Positions 26,101-38,714 are shown, counted from the stretch's first letter. The stretch is 64,000 nt of DNA from Chimonanthus salicifolius (GCA_013350335.1 CM023539.1:69894781-69958780); one strand, 5' to 3'. Numbers and translations: made by a program. The notes: generated by a model from the letters alone, not told the origin.

Positions 26101-29100
26101 ATACTCACATGTTACGTAATTAATAATGATCAAACATGCAATTGATCACGTGTTAGTCACTTCTTCTCATGTGTTAATGACTTTAATGCAATCATCTATC
26201 TAACATCATCACCATCATTAAATTATCATAATTATAAAAGGCAAACACATCCAAATTAAAAAAAGGCATACCAACAATGACTGATGTCGCTGACTTCTTG
26301 TAGTGCTTGAAAACATTTAATGGATTGCGTTTCCATCCCTTTGTTACAAAATATATCCTACACCCACTCCTCCTCCCCAAACAAAAGAAGAAATCATCAA
26401 ATCAATTTCTATCAGAAACTACTGTAACAAAAATGTAAAGATTTAAAGTATTGACACGTTATATAATTTACATTGAGCAAATATTATATGTTAAGATCTT
26501 AAAAAAATTAAAATTTAGTCCAAAATCTCAATTCTTCTCGGCCCAACTCGGTTGACTCGAAAAAACTTAAGGCATTGTACAATTTAAGAAAATCAATAAA
26601 ACTCTGCAAAACTCGGTAAAAGTCGAAAAACCAACAAACTCAAATCAATCTATAACCAAGTGAAGATGAAGTTTTGAGATTTTGAACTATTTTAATAATT
26701 ACGATCTTTCATGCTACATCTTTCTCACTATGCTAAAAGTGAAACGTCCTAAGCCTTACCATCCATAAAAACTATCATCATTTTAATCCATTACCATCAA
26801 CACATTTCAAACCATAATCTATTACCCTCATCAACTTCACCAATCATTATCACCATAATAAAGAAATGGAAATGAAAACGAAAAGGATGATGAAGAAAGA
26901 CATACCTGTAGTGATGTCCATAATTTCTTCTAATGTGCGTAAGCTTTAAATGGAACATGGTTCAACGTCTTCATCACAACCTTCATCACCATAATCTATT
27001 TACCATCATCAACATACTATCATTATACATTAAAAAAAAAAACAGAAAAAGAAATACCTGAACGCAATCACCAACCCCATATGGTGCGCAATCACCTCCG
27101 CCACTGGGCACAATAAATAAAATAAGAAATAATCGAATCAAATTCTAATAAGTTGTACTACAATAACAATATAAAGGCATTCAATACTCACATGTTACGT
27201 AATTAATAATGATCAAACATGCAATTGATCACGTGTTAGTCACTTCTTCTCATGTGTTAATGACTTTAATGCAATCATCTATCTAACATCATCACCATCA
27301 TTAAATTATCATAATTATAAAAGGCAAACACATCCAAATTAAAAAAAGGCATACCAACAATGACTGATGTCGCTGACTTCTTGTAGTGCTTGAAAACATG
27401 TAATTGATTGCGTTTCCATCCCTTTGTTACAAAATATATCCTACACCCACTCTCCCCCCCCAAACAAAACAAGAAATCATCAAATCAATTTCTATCAGAA
27501 ACTACCGTAACAAAAATGTAAAGATTTAAAGTATTGACACGTTATATAATTTACATTGAGCAAATATTATATGTTAAGATCGTAAAAAAATTTAAAATTT
27601 AGTCCAAAATCTCAATTCTTCTCGGCCCAACTCGGTTGACTCGAAAAAACTTAAGGCATTGTACAATTTAAGAAAATCAATAAAACTCTGCAAAACTCGG
27701 TAAAAGTCGAAAAACCAACAAACTCAAATCAATCTATAACCAAGTGAAGATGAAGTTTTGAGATTTTGAACTATTTTAATAATTACGATCTTTCATGCTA
27801 CATCTTTCTCACTATGCTAAAAGTGAAACGTCCTAAGCCTTACCATCCATAAAAACTATCATCATTTTAATCCATTACCATCAACACATTTCAAACCATA
27901 ATCTATTACCCTCATCAACTTCACCAATCATTATCACCATAATAAACAAATGGACATGAAAACGAAAAGGATGATGAAGAAAGACATACCTGTAGTGATG
28001 TCCATAATTTCTTCTAATGTGCGTAAGCTTTAAATGGAACATGGTTCAACGTCTTCATCACAACCTTCATCACCATAATCTATTTACCATCATCAACACA
28101 CTATCATTATACATTAAAAAAAAAACAGAAAAAGAAATACCTGAACGCAATCACCAACCCCATATGGTGCGCAATCACCTCCGCCACTGGGCACAATAAA
28201 TAAAATAAGAAATAATCGAATCAAATTCTAATAAGTTGTACTACAATAACAATATAAAGGCATTCAATACTCACATGTTACGTAATTAATAATGATCAAA
28301 CATGCAATTGATCACGTGTTAGTCACTTCTTCTCATGTGTTAATGACTTTAATGCAATCATCTATCTAACATCATCACCATCATTAAATTATCATAATTA
28401 TAAAAGGCAAACACATCCAAATTAAAAAAAGGCATACCAACAATGACTGATGTCGCTGACTTCTTGTAGTGCTTGAAAACATGTAATTGATTGCGTTTCC
28501 ATCCCTTTGTTACAAAATATATCCTACACCCACTCTCCCCCCCAAACAAAACAAGAAATCATCAAATCAATTTCTATCAGAAACTACCGTAACAAAAATG
28601 TAAAGATTTAAAGTATTGACACGTTATATAATTTACATTAAGCAAATATTATATGTTAAGATCGTAAAAAAATTTAAAATTTAGTCCAAAATCTCAATTC
28701 TTCTCGGCTCAACTCGGTTGACTCGAAAAAACTTAAGGCATTGTACAATTTAAGAAAATCAATAAAATTCTGCAAAACTCGGTAAAAGTCGAAAAACCAA
28801 CAAACTCAAATCAATCTATAACCAAGTGAAGATGAAGTTTTGAGATTTTGAACTATTTTAATAATTACGATCTTTCATGCTACATCTTTCTCACTATGCT
28901 AAAAGTGAAACGTCCTAAGCCTTACCATCCATAAAAACTATCATCATTTTAATCCATTGCCATCAACACATTTCAAACCATAATCTATTACCCTCATCAA
29001 CTTCACCAATCATTATCACCATAATAAAGAAATGGAAATGAAAACGAAAAGGATGATGAAGAAAGACATACCTGTAGTGATGTCCATAATTTCTTCTAAT

Positions 29101-31090
29101 GTGCGTAAGCTTTAAATGGAACATGGTTCAACGTCTTCATCACAACCTTCATCACCATAATCTATTTACCATCATCAACACACTATCATTATACATTAAA
29201 AAAAAAACAGAAAAAGAAATACCTGAACGCAATCACCAACCCCATATGGTGCGCAATCACCTCCGCCACTGGGCACAATAAATAAAATAAGAAAGAATCG
29301 AATCAAATTCTAATAAGTTGTACTACAATAACAATATAAAGGCATTCAATACTCACATGTTACGTAATTAATAATGATCAAACATGCAATTGATCACGTG
29401 TTAGTCACTTCTTCTCATGTGTTAATGACTTTAATGCAATCATCTATCTAACATCATCACCATCATTAAATTATCATAATTAAAAAAGGCAAACACATCC
29501 AAATTAAAAAAAGGCATACCAACAATGACTGATGTCGCTGACTTCTTGTAGTGCTTGAAAACATGTAATTGATTGCGTTTCCATCCCTTTGTTACCAAAT
29601 ATATCCTACACTCACTCTCCCTCCCCAAACAAAACAAGAAATCATCAAATCAATTTCTATCAGAAACTACCGTAACAAAAATGTAAAGATATAAAGTATT
29701 GACACGTTATATAATTTACATTGAGCAAATATTATATGTTAAGATCGCAAAAAATTTAAAATTTAATCCAAAATCTCAATTCTTCTAGCCCCAACTCGGT
29801 TGACTCGAAAAAACTTAAGGCATTGTACAATTTAAGAAAATCAATAAAACTCTGCAAAACTCGGTAAAAGTCGAAAAACCAACAAACTCAAATCAATATA
29901 TAACCAAGTGAAGATGAAGTTTTGAGATTTTGAACTATTTTAATAATTACGATCTTTCATGCTACATCTTTCTCACTATGCTAAAAGTGAAACGTCCTAA
30001 GCCTTACCATCCTTAAAAACTATCATCATTTTAATCCATTACCATCAACACATTTCAAACCATAATCTATTACCCTCATCAACTTCACCAATCATTATCA
30101 CAATAATAAAGAAATGGAAATGAAAACGAAAAGGATGATGAAGAAAGACATACCTGTAGTGATGTCCATAATTTCTTCTAATGTGCGTAAGCTTTAAATG
30201 GATTATGTTTCAACATCTTCATCACAACCTTTATCACCATAATCTATTTACCTTCATCAACACACTATCATTATACATAAAAAAAAAAAGATAAAGAAAA
30301 AGTCAGAAAAAGACATACTTGAATGCAATCACGAACCCCATAAGGTGCGCAATCACCTCTGCCACTGGGCATAATAAATAAAATAAGAAATAATCGAATC
30401 AAATTCTAATAAGTTATACAACAATAACAATATAAAGACATTTATTACCCACAGGTTACGTGTCAGTGACTTATTCTTTTTGTTGTAGATGTGTCTCATT
30501 CCCCCCTCCCCTCACCTCCAAACAAAAACAAGAAATGGTCAAATGTAATTATAGTGAAAAGTACTGCAACAAAAATGTAAAGATATTAAATATCCACACG
30601 TTACATACTATATAATGATCAAACATTATTTGTTAAGATCGCAAACATTCTAAAATTTAGTCCAAAATCTCAATTTTACTCAACATAACTCAGTTGACTA
30701 GAAAAAACTTGACACATTGAAAAACTTAAGAGGATCAAATAAACACCGCAAAACTCGGTAAAAAAAAAAAAAAATCAACAAATTCTATCAACAAACTCAA
30801 ATCAATTTATGAATAAGTGAAGCTCAAGTGTTGAAATTTTGAACTATTTAACTAATTACGATCATTGATGTTACATCTTTTTATCACTAGTCTAAAAGCG
30901 AAACGTCTTAAGCCTTATTATCCATCTTCAAAACCAATCATCGTTGTTTTCCATTGCCATCAACACAATTCAAAACGTAATCTATTACCGTCATCACCAT
31001 CATCTATTTCATATTCATTATAATAAATTAAAAAAAATGCATACACATTCAAAAACTGAAAGAAGAGCATACCAATATTGATGTTGATGA
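17129..31090. repeat. Main tandem array of a ~1,082-bp unit (about 13 units)
   Basis: Equivalent points (right end of segment C, plus coordinates) fall at 18710, 19792, 20874, 21955, 23037, 24119, 25196, 26272, 27355, 28438 and 29520, i.e. steps of 1082, 1082, 1081, 1082, 1082, 1077, 1076, 1083, 1083 and 1082 bp. Internal units differ by a few percent. The first unit (17.13-18.18 kb) has a deletion through segment C, and the last (30.25-31.09 kb) is strongly diverged like 5.1-5.56 kb. Each full unit carries AT-rich spacer, a short A8-A12 tract and three splice-bounded segments on the minus strand. I recognise no known transposon protein, terminal repeat or known satellite family in the unit. 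Confidence 0.95.
20425..20959 (-). other. Reference unit: three splice-bounded, phase-compatible segments C, A, B
   Basis: Minus-strand order in this representative unit: C 20874-20959 (86 bp, acceptor GTGTAG, donor GTATGC), A 20577-20622 (46 bp, acceptor GCCCAG, donor GTATTT), B 20425-20448 (24 bp, acceptor ATTAG, donor GTATGT). C reads IYFVTKGWKRNQLHVFKHYK then KSATSVIV; A adds AEVIAHH and a hydrophobic stretch; B adds RNYGHHY. Phases match at C/A, A/B and B to the next C, so a spliced unit would be 156 bp (52 codons). C is open at 18710, 19792, 20874, 21955, 24119, 25196, 26272, 27355, 28438 and 29520, but in the unit at 23037-23122 a TAC is replaced by TAG. No protein family is recognised; coding is a hypothesis. 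Confidence 0.4.
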
Positions 31091-31769
31091 TTTGTTGTAG
31101 TGGTTGCAAACTTGTAATTGATCGTGTCAGTGACTTCTCTCTCTTTCTTGAAGTTGTGTCACATATCCATCTTTATCACAATATCTATCCTATACTACCC
31201 CCCACCACCACTCTCTAAACAAAAACAAGAAATGATCAAATCAAATTTGAATAGTGAATTCTACTTCAAGAATGTTATCATCTCATGGTTTTCTAATAGA
31301 AGATAATGATTGTTGAACACCACTCTTACATGGATGTATACACTATGAGAAATCTTTATTGAGACATTCCATCCTATCTTCTCCCAATCTAAACAGACCC
31401 ATCATATATAGAGTTTAGGTCAAAGGATGAACAGTTATTATAGTAGTAGTGCTTCTATGTTCTCAAAATCGAATAAACATTTCGTTCTTCCATCCTAGCT
31501 TCCCTTCCATCGGTTGATATCTGCAGTTCTCAAATTCTTGTTCTTTATAAGAAATATTTCAAAGAAAGGATGCCTGTCTTTCTATAAAATGCTACAGAAC
31601 TTGGACCCATCAAAGAATATGCAAGGAAAGAACAAAAATATATGAAATCCCATCTAAAATAGTTCTTAATGCTTGTATTCATGTAACCAACCATCTAGAT
31701 CTATATACAGATGTACACACATACATGATAGATGTAATTACTCAGATTTGGATAGATCAAAAGAAATCA
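31091..31769. other. Spacer between the array and the receptor-kinase stop codon
   Basis: Contains the last traces of the repeat (a C-like remnant near 31085) and then about 450 bp of AT-rich DNA that would be the 3' flank or 3'UTR of the receptor-kinase relic. No exon is seen. Confidence 0.5.
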
Positions 31770-34700
31770 TCATCTTCCATCTCCAATGATGTCATGAAGT
31801 AGAGGTCCTGAAGCATTCACAAGTGAGCTCTCTGCATGAAGTAATGTGCTTGAATTTGATGACATGGTCACGTGGCTGTTTGTATATGTAGTAGCAGATG
31901 AGGTAGAAGTATCACTCATAAAGCTACTAACATCCCTAAAAGGAAGATCTGTTAGGTAACCTGGCTTTGATGTTACAGTGGACACTTCAATGTCACCTAA
32001 CAGCATCGCTATCACCCGTGACATGGGAGGGCGAAGTGCTGTTGAGGCTTGAATGCATAAAAGGGCTACACGTATCATGCGAAGAGCTTCTCCTTCATCA
32101 AACTTCGAGAGTGTTGGGTCAACTAATTCATATAGATGCCAAGCCTAAGATTTCATAGGAAATCAAACAGCAGATTACACATTGAAATATTAAAGTTTAA
32201 GAAACAATATAGTCATTAACCATAATTAAGGAAAAATTAATGTGTAGTACATGTTGAACTATTGAATATGTACAGTTCAATAAAACTGAATAAATTTGAA
32301 ATATAGTTCAGGAAGGACAAACATCTTTTCTGTACAAATCCATTTCTAAAAATTAGCTAGCTATATTAAGTAGTTATTGTTGTTGAAATGATATTCATAA
32401 TATTTTATTTGATCTATGATTCTTAAATGAGTGCCAAAAATATGAAGTGTAAGTATTTCCAAAATGAAAATGCAGTATCAGAGATAATAAATGCTTAGAT
32501 CATACCTATGTGTAAGTGAAAATTTCCAACCTAGCTCAAAAGCTCAAACGAGCACCATAAGCTCCAAGCTAAGTGGAAGCATGCCATCTCTCCCCAACTC
32601 TTAATACCCTCCACCATCCCCCTCGACTTGGATTCATACTCAATTTGTTCCCATTCTAAGCTATACTTGTGAATTAACAAATTCTACACACGCTAACCTT
32701 TATGATAGCCTTTAAAACCATATTCAAGCTGTCTCTAGAAGGTCCTTATCCAAGAATAGAGCTTTTGATGAAACCATTTCCATGATCACGAAGTGAGCTC
32801 TGCATTTGTTGCACACATGCATGGGCTAGTTGCCTAGCATATATAGAAAAATGTATGTATACATGTATGGGGGTGTGGAGAATCTAGACCATAGTTGGAA
32901 AGATGGCCCATAGGGTTTAGAAGTCATCCACCTATGATTAATCAATCATCTATACCACCCTTTTCTGCTAAAGTTCAATTTTGATATGGTTCAACATCCA
33001 TCTACTGATCTTGATTGTTGAATTGAATAACACCAAAGAAATGTATTAAACAACTAAATGTTGAAGCCCTAAAATCAAGGTTAATGATGACTTGATGGGA
33101 CCCAATTTTGATAACTTCTAAGATCACATAATTCATGCCTAATCATCCCATCTAACATGTCAAAGAGTGGGTCCAGCACTGACATGTCATGTCAAAACCC
33201 AAGCTACAATGCTGAGATTGGTTTAATATCTCATGGGATGTCCACAAACAGAACAGCTCATATGTCTATACCCAATATGGGAAGTCATTTTCTGGTGCGT
33301 GCATGCACAACAACACACACAAATGTAACTCCGTCTCTTCCTGAATTGAATACCTACCCAAATTAGACATCAGTCTAACTGATATCCACCATTGAATTAT
33401 GTACCAAAAAATACTTACATGCAGATTGCAATATTGGTATGGTAGAAAATCATAATAGTATCAAATCCAACATAATGTCTAAATTTTTGCCACTACAAGC
33501 AGGGATAATAAGCTTCCATTCTACCAAAATACTAAAAGCACTTTTAGTTTTTGTTACATACAATCTTACCCTAATTTTTAGTCAATTATTAACAGAGACT
33601 AGAATAATTTGGGCACTGCATCTTACTGAATCTGTAGGTATGTGTATTTGTTTTTAGTTTTGAATGAATGAAGAATATATGTATATTTTGAGAATTACAA
33701 TTGCCAAAAAAATTCAATTGGTATTAGTACTTTTTAACACAATTCTTTAATGAGACATACACATTCAAGGAGATACATCTTCTCAAGATCCACACTCGTG
33801 CTCGAGTTTGGCCTTCCACTTAGAATCTCAAGAGAAACTACTCCAAATGCAAAAACATCAGCCTTTTCTGTCAAATGCCCATGCATTGCATATTCCGGTG
33901 CAAGATAGCCACTTCAAGAAGTCCACAAGTGTGTGATAATCAGTGCAGATGAGTTAGCAGTGACGACAATGTATATTTTAAGATGGATAAGTAACAATAA
34001 AAGATAACATTAGAAGAAAAACACATTTGGGAGACATTGAACACAGCCGAATTTATGAGAAAATGAGGTAAAGTTGTTTATGTGGTCTGGGATGTAGATG
34101 GAAGACCGAAAGGTTGCAAGTAGAAAGAACAAGGAGAAGAAGGAGGTCATTGGAAATATGAGTAAAAGGGGTAAGGAAGAATACTATAGATTTTTGGGTA
34201 AGAGGAAATGGTTATTGATAGCAAAGAATAGGAGAGTACAAGTCAAAAAGTAGGCTTCAGATAGTAAGAATTAGTGGCTATTATGATGCTGGTACTGACT
34301 GGATGATCAGTGTAAACCTACATTACAAATAAAAAGTCATGATAAGTTGAAAACAAGAGGACCAGAAGTGCTTACATAGTCCCTGCAACACGTGTACTTA
34401 TGTGGGTCACTTTGTCATCACAAAGCTTAGCTAAACCAAAATCTGAAATCTTGGGGTTCAGATCAGCATCAAGAAGAATATTGCTGCCCTTCACATCTCT
34501 ATGTATAATTCGAGGCCTTGATTCCTCATGAAGGTAAGCTAAACCTCTTGCTGTCCCCAAGCATATCTCAAAGCGAGTTTGCCAATCAAGATGCAAATTG
34601 TTCTTTCCTGCAATGCAATGCTGCATTAGTACTGTTGTTCTATATTGATACAAATAAGAAAGGAAAATAAGTAGGGTCATTTTCATCGCATGAAAAAGAT

Positions 34701-35435
34701 CTTGAGTTGATGCATTCCATGAGGTTCAGTTAAAAGAAAAATAACAAAATTATTGTTTATACTGATGTTGGTACCCATTAGTATTCCCTCCCTGTTGGAT
34801 AATTCACTTCTCAACAAACTAATATGTTCAGATGGTGAGAATCAACATGAGATGGGCTATTTAAAAAATATCTCCTGTATGGGATATTTTTGTTGCCTAT
34901 TAGTATCAAGTGGCTTGCAAATGAATAGCTACCAAAATGTCATAGTGGAGAATCTAAAAGTTATCTCCATCCACGATAGATTCCACCATTGAAATGGTTT
35001 GGATCACCAACAAATTGGTATCTTACTCTCTGTCTCACACACACCCATACACTGAAGTTTGAGAAAAATGGTTCAATCAAGTTCATAAACTTGATTAGAG
35101 TCATCTTTACTTTGTTCTTGGAAAGAATTCTTTTATATGCTTCTATGTTTAGCTTATCAAAACAGAATGACACCAAAAGAGAAAAAAAAGTACTACATAA
35201 AAAGGAAATGGCATGGCTCTATACCAAAAAGTGCCTGATCAAGACTCTTGTTTTCCAGATATTCATAAACTAGGAGTCGTTTGTCTCCTTCAATGCATAA
35301 TCCATACAATTTCACAAGATTTCATTGTTGAACAGCAGATATAGCAGAAATTTCAGCTATGAACTGGTCTTTTCCTTGATGAGATGCTGCCGAGAGTTGC
35401 TTCACAGCTACTATCTGCCCATCTGTAAGTGTACC
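31770..35435 (-). pseudogene. LRR receptor-like kinase (VIII-2 type), kinase domain with an in-frame stop
   Basis: Four minus-strand exons with canonical borders and matching phases: 35225-35435, 34376-34607, 33761-33911 and 31770-32144. They encode a Ser/Thr kinase domain: GTLTDGQIVAVKQLS (catalytic Lys), the alpha-C Glu in [58 protein letters not shown], then the C-lobe and a Ser/Thr-rich tail ending at TGA 31770-31772. Plant LRR-RLKs of this group sit in the plasma membrane with LRRs and a malectin domain outside. The conserved HRNLVKLYG is read as Q, stop, NLVKLYG: TGA at 35322-35324 replaces the expected Arg codon, consistent with CGA to TGA. The exon with the glycine loop is not found upstream. 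Apart from the stop the frame is intact, so inactivation looks recent. Confidence 0.85.
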
Positions 35436-35870
35436 CTGCAATATAAGACATATCCATGAAAAGGAAAATAACTAGCCTTATAATAGGTGGCTTTCATGTG
35501 TATATGTACATGTGAACATACATTTATTGTAAGTGGAGTAAAATAACTCTGGAATAAACAAAGGCATCATATCCTTCGTCACCTAGCACCCCTTCATATC
35601 ATTTTTTACCCCTTCCATCCAAGTTTTTAAAGGTCTACACCTCCTTCTCGTCCCTTCTACTTGCGTGCTCTCAATTTTTCATCAAGGGCTGTTTCTGGTC
35701 TCCTAATATATGCCCAAACCATATGAGGTGACTTCCCTCAATTTCTCATCTATTGGTGTTGCTTCTAATATTTCTTTATGTGTTCATTGCTAATTCTATT
35801 TTCTAGCATAACTCTACTCATCCATTTTAGAATATGCTTTCTATTACTATTACCTGGCACACTTCTTTTC

Positions 35871-36210
35871 CTTTTTTTTTTGAAAGGTAACTTCATTAAT
35901 CACAAACACAATACAAGAAAAAGGCAGGCAACAAAAGACCCACCACACGGAGAATTACCAAAACATACAAGCAAAAACCCGCCCCAAATTACAAAAAATT
36001 ATTGAATATTTCCGTAGTTAAAGTCAACCCCTAACCAGCCATATCATCTACAACAGAATTAGCTGACCGAGGAGCCCAAATAATCTTAAAATCACAAGTA
36101 GCAATAGAATGTCGAATCCTCTTGATTTTATCCAAAAAAATCCAATGGTACTGAGGCCCCGAACCCACCCCACCACAATCTTAGAATCACCTTTGAAGCA
36201 GCCTGAGTAG
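35871..36210 (-). mobile_element. 5'-truncated L1-type LINE (RNase H end and 3'UTR)
   Basis: On the minus strand GDSKIVVGW, then (after a frameshift near 36160) QYHWIFLDKIKRIRHSIATC and FKIIWAPRSANSVVDDMAG followed by a stop. This is the RNase-H-like C-terminus found in plant L1 LINEs. A T-rich 3'UTR and a poly(A) (poly(T) on the plus strand at about 35872) follow. The frameshift and truncation make it a dead copy. Confidence 0.75.
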
Positions 36211-36887
36211 GATTAGGTTGGGTAAGAACGGGTGACTCGGTCGATAGGATTTGATCGGGTTAGGTGAATGGAGTTAATGGGTATTTAATGAGAAAAACTT
36301 GGGATTTAAATGGGCTAATTGGACATTAAATGGGCAAAAGGGGGTTAGATGCTACATGGGTGCATGAATAAGGTTGATGGCATCTAACGAATTGACGGGT
36401 GTAATGTATCACATGGTGGGGCAGATGGTGGTCAATAGGTATGTCTTGGGTAGTCAAAGGGTTGGTGAGATTATAATAAAGAAAACAAAGGGGAGGAAAA
36501 GGGTTAGGTTGAGTGGGAAGAGGGACGGTGGTCAAAGTTGGAAAGGGTGAGATGGAGAAACGAGGAAAAAGGGAGATGGAACTGGCAACAGAATCGGCCA
36601 GCAAAGGTAGCAGGCATAGACGTGGGAGGGCGACAAGGAGGCTGAAGTGTGGACATTCAAAGGGTTGCGCATAGGTGGGGGAGGCGATGGTAGGAACTGG
36701 GTGTGTAGGGTCTGGTTGTGGCTTGGCTGAGAAAGACGCATTGGTGAACAGGACGGCCAATTTTGTGTTGGGTTAGAGATGTAGGCGATGGAGGCAAGGT
36801 TGTTGGATCTGATTGGTTTTGGAGGAAGGGTTGTGGGCGGCAATGGAGAAGATCTGGGTGAATGGGAATGGTGGGTTGGTCGATTGG

Positions 36888-37060
36888 CAGGGCCGGCCCT
36901 GACTATAGGCGGCATAGGCCGCCGCCTAGGGCCCCCCAAAATAGGTCTAAAAAATAACCTGCAGTAGCCCCCCTGATTTTAGGGCCTCTGCAGTAGGGCC
37001 CCATCTTAACAGTTTTGCCTAGGGCCTCTTAGATTTTAGGGTATCTCAGGGTTGGCACTG
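36888..37060. mobile_element. hAT-type MITE with 8-bp target duplication
   Basis: 173 bp with terminal inverted repeats CAGGGCCGGCCCTG and CAGTGCCAACCCTG (right end reverse-complemented; 11 of 14 match), flanked on both sides by the direct 8-mer TCGATTGG (36880-36887 and 37061-37068). TIR form and 8-bp duplication are diagnostic of hAT elements; there is no transposase, so it is non-autonomous. Confidence 0.9.
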
Positions 37061-37396
37061 TCGATTGGGTGGCTGGGTGACGATGGGAATGGAAGTGGGT
37101 CAAGTCAAAACCATGAGTGAATGGGAAATTAATGCATGGGTGGTAAATAGAGATGGGTTCGTTTGGTGTTGGCATCAATGGTTGGAAGAGGGTGTTGTAG
37201 CAGACACTTGGCTCGAATCTGGTGGTCGGTAGGCAATGGTTGTGATGGCAAATTTGAAGGACATAACAACTTTTGGTGAAGGCGGAGAAGATGGTGACTC
37301 ATGTTGGCAACGCCTCTGTTTGGGTTGCTCCAACATGGACGAAATCTGAGTAATACGGGATGGGGTCTCGCGAGATGTAGATCTGGGAACCCTAAA

Positions 37397-37591
37397 TGTA
37401 ACGACCCATCCCGTTAACACAATATTGTCCGCTTTGGGCCTACTCACGGACCCGCACGGCTTTGCTTTGGCGAGTCAATCCACTGTTGCTCCCAAAAGGC
37501 CTTGTGCAAGAAGGAGGAAGGCTACTACTTATATACCAGTGAATTTCCAATGCTACTAGCAATGTGGGACTTTTTGGGCCAGGGTATTACA
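37397..37591 (+). mobile_element. TRIM/solo-LTR-like element, copy 1, with 5-bp target duplication
   Basis: 195 bp starting TGTAACGACCC and ending TATTACA (TG...CA), flanked by the direct repeat CTAAA (37392-37396 and 37592-37596). It shares TGTAACGACCC, TGTCCGCT.TGGGCCT and CCCGCACGG with the element at 62886-63227 in the opposite orientation. No coding capacity. Confidence 0.85.
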
Positions 37592-37599
37592 CTAAACCC

Positions 37600-38600
37600 T
37601 GCACCATGACCATCTCGTGAAGAATAAGACGAACGGGAATCCACTCAGAGAGGGAGAAGAGAAGAATAAAAAATTCCAATTTCAATTCATTCATCAATAA
37701 TCCCTAATACAATTCTAAATGGGGTATTTATAACCTAATCCTAAAAATTAGCTAGTAATTAAAAACCGAAAATAACAAGAAAATAAAAAGAAAAATACAT
37801 TAATCTTGTCGAAATAAAAAACTCAAGTCAACTGGGTCTTCAATCTTTTTCTTAACACGTTGCCAGCAGACATGCCATATGTGTTTTCAGGTAAATAGAA
37901 CTAAACCCACAAGAGGTGGAACTCTTATGCTTTTACACCTCAAATTATGACATGCAAAATACCAAATTTTGATTGGAGAGGTAACACAATGTTTGATTTT
38001 TGTGCTATTATGTATTTACATTAAAATTGATAACAATAGAATCTAACATTTATGTTCAAAATTGAATGCAATTTTGGAGTACAATCAAGTGGTTATAGAG
38101 TAATCTACAAAATCCTTAAGCACCTGTTGTTTGAACTATCAATTATGAAGTTATTAGCCACCACGTTCCTGCACAAAATACATTACATAAAGTGCATAGT
38201 CAGGGCCATAGTGTTCAAACAAAGGAAACCACGATGCAGCAAAAAAACAAGCATTCACACAAACACATGAGATTTATGTGGTTTAGCAATGGCATACATC
38301 CATAGTGAGATGGGAGCAATTTCACTATCTTTCAAAGATTTACAATACTCTCTTCTTCATGCCTATCTCAATAGAAATGAATCACGTAACCCTAGAAATC
38401 ACTCTAAGATATGATATATAAGTGTATGTATGCATCTGAACCCCACTAACAGGGGGCATTGGCCCCCTGTGACCCTTGTCTCAGGGATAAGTACCCTTGA
38501 AATATATGATCTACAAGTGTGGGATGGATATTTACATTATTTGGAATTATTTTCTAGATTTTCGATAATGGTCATATTTCGGGTCTAATACAATGTCCGG
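37600..38600. mobile_element. Probable LTR-retrotransposon remnant
   Basis: Contains stretches typical of plant LTR ends on either strand (CCACTCAGAGAGGGAGAAGAG with AGGGGTATTTATAACC-like text near 37640-37740; ATTTATGTGGTTTAGCAATGG near 38271). No pol or gag motif, primer-binding site or paired LTR could be established. Confidence 0.3.
38447..38472. other. Perfect GC-rich hairpin
   Basis: ACAGGGGGC and GCCCCCTGT form a perfect 9-bp stem around a 4-base ATTG loop in otherwise AT-rich DNA. No function is assigned. Confidence 0.6.
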
Positions 38601-38714
38601 TCGACTTAAAATTGGCTTCATTGGATGGTGTATTCAGTTATCCATCCAACAAGCCCAAATTAGTGCAATCCAACATGTAATAGAGGTTATAACCTATTTT
38701 ATGATAAGGTGTTC

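Noticed and set aside
19371..29281. Repeated plus-strand 60-codon frames starting MCVSF and ending in RHWAQ
   Set aside because: They are antisense to segments A and B and read through the A tract as poly-Lys. Nothing supports expression on this strand.
18364..29637. Repeated minus-strand open frames of 60-65 codons in each array unit
   Set aside because: They run through the pyrimidine tract and splice acceptor and past the donor of segment C into AT-rich spacer. Only the 28 codons between the splice sites look protein-like, so the long frames are not genes as they stand.
17129..31090. Centromeric satellite
   Set aside because: The unit is far longer than usual plant centromere monomers, the array is short and lies between genes, and no neighbouring centromeric retrotransposon is visible.
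17129..31090. CRISPR-like array
   Set aside because: The repeat is about 1 kb with no short unique spacers, and the DNA is from a plant nucleus.
36326..36939. Pro/His/Thr-rich minus-strand frames up to 144 codons
   Set aside because: Low-complexity translation of a GT-rich repeat block. One frame also runs into the hAT MITE insertion, so this is not a gene.
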